In this document: one piece after another, positions 59,487-64,000 of the stretch
Numbering within the stretch: position 1 is the stretch's first letter
How the letters are laid out: each line of letters starts with the position of its first letter
Origin: Cephalopachus bancanus
Lineage: Eukaryota > Chordata > Mammalia > Primates > Tarsiidae
Assembly: GCA_027257055.1 (NCBI GenBank)
Contig: JAPVLO010000001.1
Coordinates: 9,509,501 to 9,573,500, forward strand
Length of the DNA: 64,000 nucleotides
Direction: 5' to 3'
Notes under the pieces: model-generated
The model's database searches: none
What the model saw: only the letters and a program-made list of their open reading frames with translations
Told to the model about the DNA's origin: nothing
Position numbers and translations under genes: made by a program

Positions 59487-61429
59487 CCCTGCTAGATCCC
59501 CAGAGTAACTTACATTTACCCAGCAAGCATAAGTTACAGAACTTTTGTAAAAGTCACGCATTAATTCCTTGCAACAAAGCTGGGAGATAAATCATATTAC
59601 CTCCTGAATATAAGACCCTGAGGCTGGTGCAGTGGCAGGCATGCCCGCCACACCCTCTTCCCCTCTGCCCTCTCTGTGGGTTTTCTCTACCCCTGCCCTA
59701 CAGTCAGAAAATTCAAAACCTGGCACCCAAATCTTTTCAGGACAAGTGGGTGCCACCAATTCCTGTTTCAATGGAACTCACATGAAAACCGATAACTGTA
59801 CTATGAGGCAGTAAGTGCTCTCAGAGAGACATGGCAGAGGGGATACCCAAGGGCAGAGCAGACAAGAAGATGTAAAAAATGAAAGAGAAGAAGACAGGAG
59901 GCAGAAGGAGAATGCTGTCTTCCCATCTTTTCTTGCTTAGCACTCAATGATAGCCTAATTTAAAATGTTTTGGTCTTTTCATTAAAAGGATGTCAACTAG
60001 AAATGCCTCTAAAATGAGGAACATCAATGGGTCTGTTTTATGGTTACTAAACCCTGAGAGTTTAAACCAGAAAGTAATGTACTTAAGCGTATGTCAACAT
60101 AATTGAAGAACAAAAGTGTTGCCTCCAGTGACTTAGTCTATAAATTTTCATGGCTCTCAACATTGTCATATTAAAATATCATGTCTTAAAATTTCATTTA
60201 CTCTTGTGTAAGAAATATTTCTAATACAGACAAAGGAGTGTGCATTCTAAAACCTGGAAGCTTTGATGGCTAATACCAGTTGATTGCCCTAGTATATTAT
60301 GATTTGTGGAAAAGTTAACTGTGATAATGCTACTGTCTCTTGCCAATCTGTCATTAGTATGGGGGTTAGAAGAAATACTTTCAGTCCAATTATCATTCCA
60401 GCTGCTTGTCAGTGTCAGTTGTATTAGCACAGCTGAGACTTAACATAAAGCCTAAGCTACAATCAAATGATTACTTAGTCTTTTCTTTTTAATCAGACAA
60501 TTGCTTCCCCTACATAGAATAAAATGTGAATTCTGTATATGGATTTTTAAAAAAGATGGAGTTGTAATTCCAGGTAATATATATGAAAGAGTATCCTCTC
60601 TTACACTGAAATTAATCAGATATATCAACATTTATGTTAATAATTTGTATTACTGAACAGAAGACAGAAGCACTCAAGGATAGTACAAAATGAATCATTT
60701 AGAAGAGTAATCCAAAAAGGAATACATATTTTGTTTTGTAATTTGATTTAAAAATGCTAATGGTCAAAATTGGTATTGAAAGAATCGTGAGGCCTACTTG
60801 GTTTCTGTACCATCAGGGCAATTCTGATTTCCAACAACCACAATAACTTGAGCCTTGTTCTCACCTTCCTCATATCTAAAAGTGAAAATTTTCGAATCCA
60901 TTTCAAAAATGTTGAAAGTGTCCTCAAAGTTTGACTCAGGCTTCTAGTACCAACAGACCGGCCAAGAATTCCAAGAAACTTTCTTGAACTCAAGTTTCAT
61001 AAAGAACCATAGCCACAGTGTATGCTCCATTGAAGCAAACTTTCTAGTGCTCCGGTTAAATCCTAGCCATCCTTATTCCCACCAAACTTCCTGCAAAAAT
61101 GTTGCCTCCTAGGCCTTCTTCCTCCGTGGTTCCCAGTGTAGGGTAGATGCATCTTAGGATGTAGTCTCTGGATCCATCGGAGTAAGGAAACAAAATATCA
61201 AAGCATCTCTTCAAGCTTTTGAACCCATACAAGCAAAAAATAAGCTTTAACAAAAGTGTAGATCAACTGATGTAACCTTGCCCAATCTATACCTGTTAGT
61301 CTGTTTTAGAGATTCCATATCTAGTATTAGCTAAATTAACCCTTACAAGCTAGGTGGTGCCACAATAATCATGTTCCAAAAAGTAAAAACAAAAACAGAA
61401 CAGTCCTACGGTTGAAAAGTAATACTTAC
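59487..61429. other. Non-coding DNA; possible decayed coding or repeat remnant at 60.75-61.25 kb
   Basis: No named repeat. On the minus strand, 60757-61253 holds two open frames in a row and some protein-like stretches in a third frame. I cannot assign a parent gene. Confidence 0.35.
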
Positions 61430-61720
61430 TGGCCTGTCTTGGTGGCTCAGCCTATAATCCCAGCACTTTGGGAGGCCGAGGCTAGTGGATTGCCTGAGCT
61501 CGTGAGTTCCAGATCAGCCAGGGCAACTTGGTGAGACCTCGTCTCCATAATAAATCAAAAATTAGCCGGGCATGATAGTGCACGCCTGTAATTCCAGTTA
61601 TTGGAAGGCTAAGGCAGAAGGATTGCGGAAGTCCAGCAGGTCGACGCTGGGGTGGGCCGTGAGTGTGCCACTGCACTCCAGTCTGGGTGACAGAGTGAGA
61701 CTCCGACTCAAAAAAAAAAA
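61430..61720 (+). mobile_element. Alu, intermediate type, full length
   Basis: It starts 'tggcctgtcttggtggctca' and ends in an A12 tail. Target duplication AAAAGTAATACT (61415-61426 and 61719-61730). The linker 'ataataaatcaaaaattagc' and the right arm 'cagcaggtcgacgctggggt' are close to the derived lineage, but the B box region ('gagttccagatcagcc') is the older type. Confidence 0.9.
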
Positions 61721-64000
61721 AAGTAATACTACCAATAGAAGCACATGTAAACAATAAAAAAATAGCAAAGCTGATACTTTTCTTACTTTAAGTACAAGTC
61801 ACGCTTAACCTGCTCCTGAGAGGTAATGGTGACTGCTCAATCGTGTGTACTTAGGTTTTTGAAAAAGTGATGTTTGTTATACATTTGGAAATGTAACCAA
61901 CTACACTCTTATTTTGCTGAAAACAAAATGTCACTTATAAAACCTTCAGCTCTATGTACTTAGAAACATTAAATATAGATTTTTTTCTAACCGATTAAAT
62001 CCTCAAAAATGACAGGTGTCAGTGGATTTTGAACTTGTTGGAAGTGAAAAAAGTGCAAACACCACAACATTTTCACAATAAGTTTCAGAGTAATGGATTG
62101 GCATCAGGAAAGACAGCAATTGATCAACTCATTTTCCCCCAAAATCTTGTTCCTCAGTTAAGCCAGCACTGCACTTTTTATACAACTCTGCTTCTCTGTG
62201 TGATGTCTTCCTATGTCATCTCTGGTGACTTTAAAACCAGGATTGAAAAGTGTCAGATCAGGAGAAGGATTTCAATACCAATTTTCCCAACTCTTGTCTT
62301 TAACCCAATCACTGTTGCTTTTCCTAAACTCTCCTGTAGTAATCCAGATCGTCTTGTCTGGAATTGAAAAGTGTGCTTAGAATACAAGGTACATCAATGG
62401 AGTTGCTGTATCATTAGGGTTAAGATAAATACAGGGATGTCCCATTAAGGAAAGTCATCTTTACAGTCTTTCCAAGAAACCAAGGCAAGTGTCATTGGGA
62501 GGGGACTCACTCCTGTGTCCTGAAAAAGACAACAGAGGTTGGATGGCAAATATGCCCCATCTATCTGACCTTCCACACATGTGTACATCTAACTACTCAA
62601 TTTATATGGATACGGGAGTAATGAGTGATTGAAAATACATTTAAGGCGAAAGAACTAAAAAGAATATATAACTTAAATTCAAACTTGAAATCATATGGAA
62701 ATATACAGAATCTCTAAATGTCACCATATATTCTCCACAATTCTTTGATCATTGCGTTAGCAGCAAGCCCTGAATGGTATAGGCTTTACTCACACCAAAT
62801 CAGAAAATCTAATCGTACGTCCTACTATTGGAAATACATTGTCAGTGTTAATATTGTCACTGGATTGAACTCAAACATTGTCAAAACGCATTTTACTTAT
62901 TTCACAATCAAAAGCCTTTGAAGTAATGAGGATGTTGATAATATAGCAGACACGGAGTGCTCTGTACATCTTTCCAAAACTCTATTTGATTAAAATGCAC
63001 AAGACCAATGTCTAAAACACGTGACCATTTTGAAGCCTCTGCTCATAAACAAAGACTACAGCCACATGCGTTAGTTTAAAAGAAGACAATTGTTCCATCC
63101 TGGAATATTAAAATATATTTTTAAGTGTTTTATCTATCAAATATAATTGTTTTTTAAAAGTTTGGTCCTCTTTTTCGAAGAATATATGGCTTGGGGTGTT
63201 TCTAAAAGATATACTAATGGGTATCATAGGTAACTGTCTTTTAAATGAGCACTTTCACTCTTTAATTCGAAGCCCTTTGAAGGTATAATCCTCATCTGAG
63301 ATGCAGATCCTCTCCCCTTTGACTAAAGACAGAAAAGGAACGCTAATAATGTACATGATTATTTTTCCCAAACGAGCTCCTTAGGTCCCCCTTGTCATTG
63401 TTTGCATAATGAATTATCGACAGTTGGAGTTGGCCATCTTTTGGTTATCAGTATCTTTTCCCAATAATACTTTCTTGTTCACCTTCATATCTCCAGCACT
63501 ATTCAAGAACCTGACATCTTGTAAATGTCATAAAATAAATGTTTGTAAAATAACTAAATGTGTGAATGAAAACAAAATGGTAAAAGCATAACTGATTCTA
63601 GGGAAGTCCTTTAAGATGAGTGACTTTAGGAACTTTTCATGGAGAATGGGCATGGGACAAAAGGTTTTTGTTCGAGCTGGATACTGACTAGAGCTGGGCA
63701 GTAACTTAGAAGGCAACTAGTGAATCAAAGGAGGGCATCACCAACAGGGCCTGGGAGTCCTGGAAAGCATCTGAAATATACAATCAGCCTTCCACACACC
63801 TTTATTTCTCTAACAACGCAGAGACAAAAGAAACGAAGTGACTCATCTTTCAGAGACATCATACACACATATCTTGGCTTACCATTGAATGCATGTGTGT
63901 GTGAGTGTGTGGGTTGCCACTTTCCCTTTCAAGACTGTATCAATGTCAATTTTTATTCGCATAATTAGTGAGAAATTAAAAGGAAATGATTATGAAGTCT
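61721..64000. other. Non-coding DNA to the window end
   Basis: No repeat or exon recognised. A 112-codon frame at 62029-62367 starts at a non-ATG codon and looks random. A short (GT)n-rich patch lies at 63893-63912. Confidence 0.5.

Noticed and set aside
62029..62367. 112-codon plus-strand frame
   Set aside because: Non-ATG start, no similarity, no conserved composition; length is expected by chance in 64 kb.

Overview
The window is vertebrate nuclear DNA, almost certainly from a primate. It is AT-rich and shows no operon-like gene packing, no CpG island and no protein-coding exon that I can support. Its recognisable content is interspersed repeats: Alu (7SL-derived SINEs), MIR, L2-era repeats, L1, MLT1-type LTRs, hAT-type DNA transposons and one solo retroviral LTR. 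Alu elements point to primates. Five Alus (5.7, 17.2, 34.4, 39.0 and 52.2 kb) share derived substitutions that are not those of the human AluS/AluY series, nor of the lemur/galago Alu lineage as I remember it. The remaining full-length Alus look AluJ-like or intermediate. A tarsier is my best guess; this is an inference, not a proof.

Layout. 0-9 kb: AT-rich single-copy DNA with MIR and L2-like remnants and one minus-strand Alu. 9.17-9.56 kb: a CpG-rich solo LTR with a 5-bp target duplication. 9.6-19.9 kb: mostly single-copy DNA, four MIRs (one split by an Alu), a (CA)n tract and an unidentified A/T-rich repeat present twice. 19.9-21.6 kb: a 5'-truncated sense L1. 22.1-23.4 kb: two MLT1-like LTRs in the same orientation. 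23.4-28.2 kb: single-copy DNA with an 80-bp tandem duplication. 28.25 kb: a long (CT)n tract beside alternating purine-pyrimidine DNA. 29-37 kb: an Alu cluster with MIR and L2 remnants. 39-40.3 kb: an antisense old L1 split by a young-looking Alu. 40.3-49.5 kb: repeat-poor. 49.5-51.3 kb: an ancient repeat split by a third MLT1-like LTR. 52-64 kb: Alus, MER5A-like and other hAT remnants, microsatellites, and a 2.4-kb repeat-poor interval at 56.0-58.5 kb.

The open reading frames here are short. The longest lie in antisense Alus, simple repeats or LTR sequence, and none shows an exon-like frame with splice signals that I could defend. The window reads as a gene desert or the inside of a very large intron. 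I found no new gene system. The most interesting signal is the derived Alu lineage: its left arm carries an exact match to the Pol III B-box consensus inside a small palindrome, and its right arm carries a second, newly formed hairpin.
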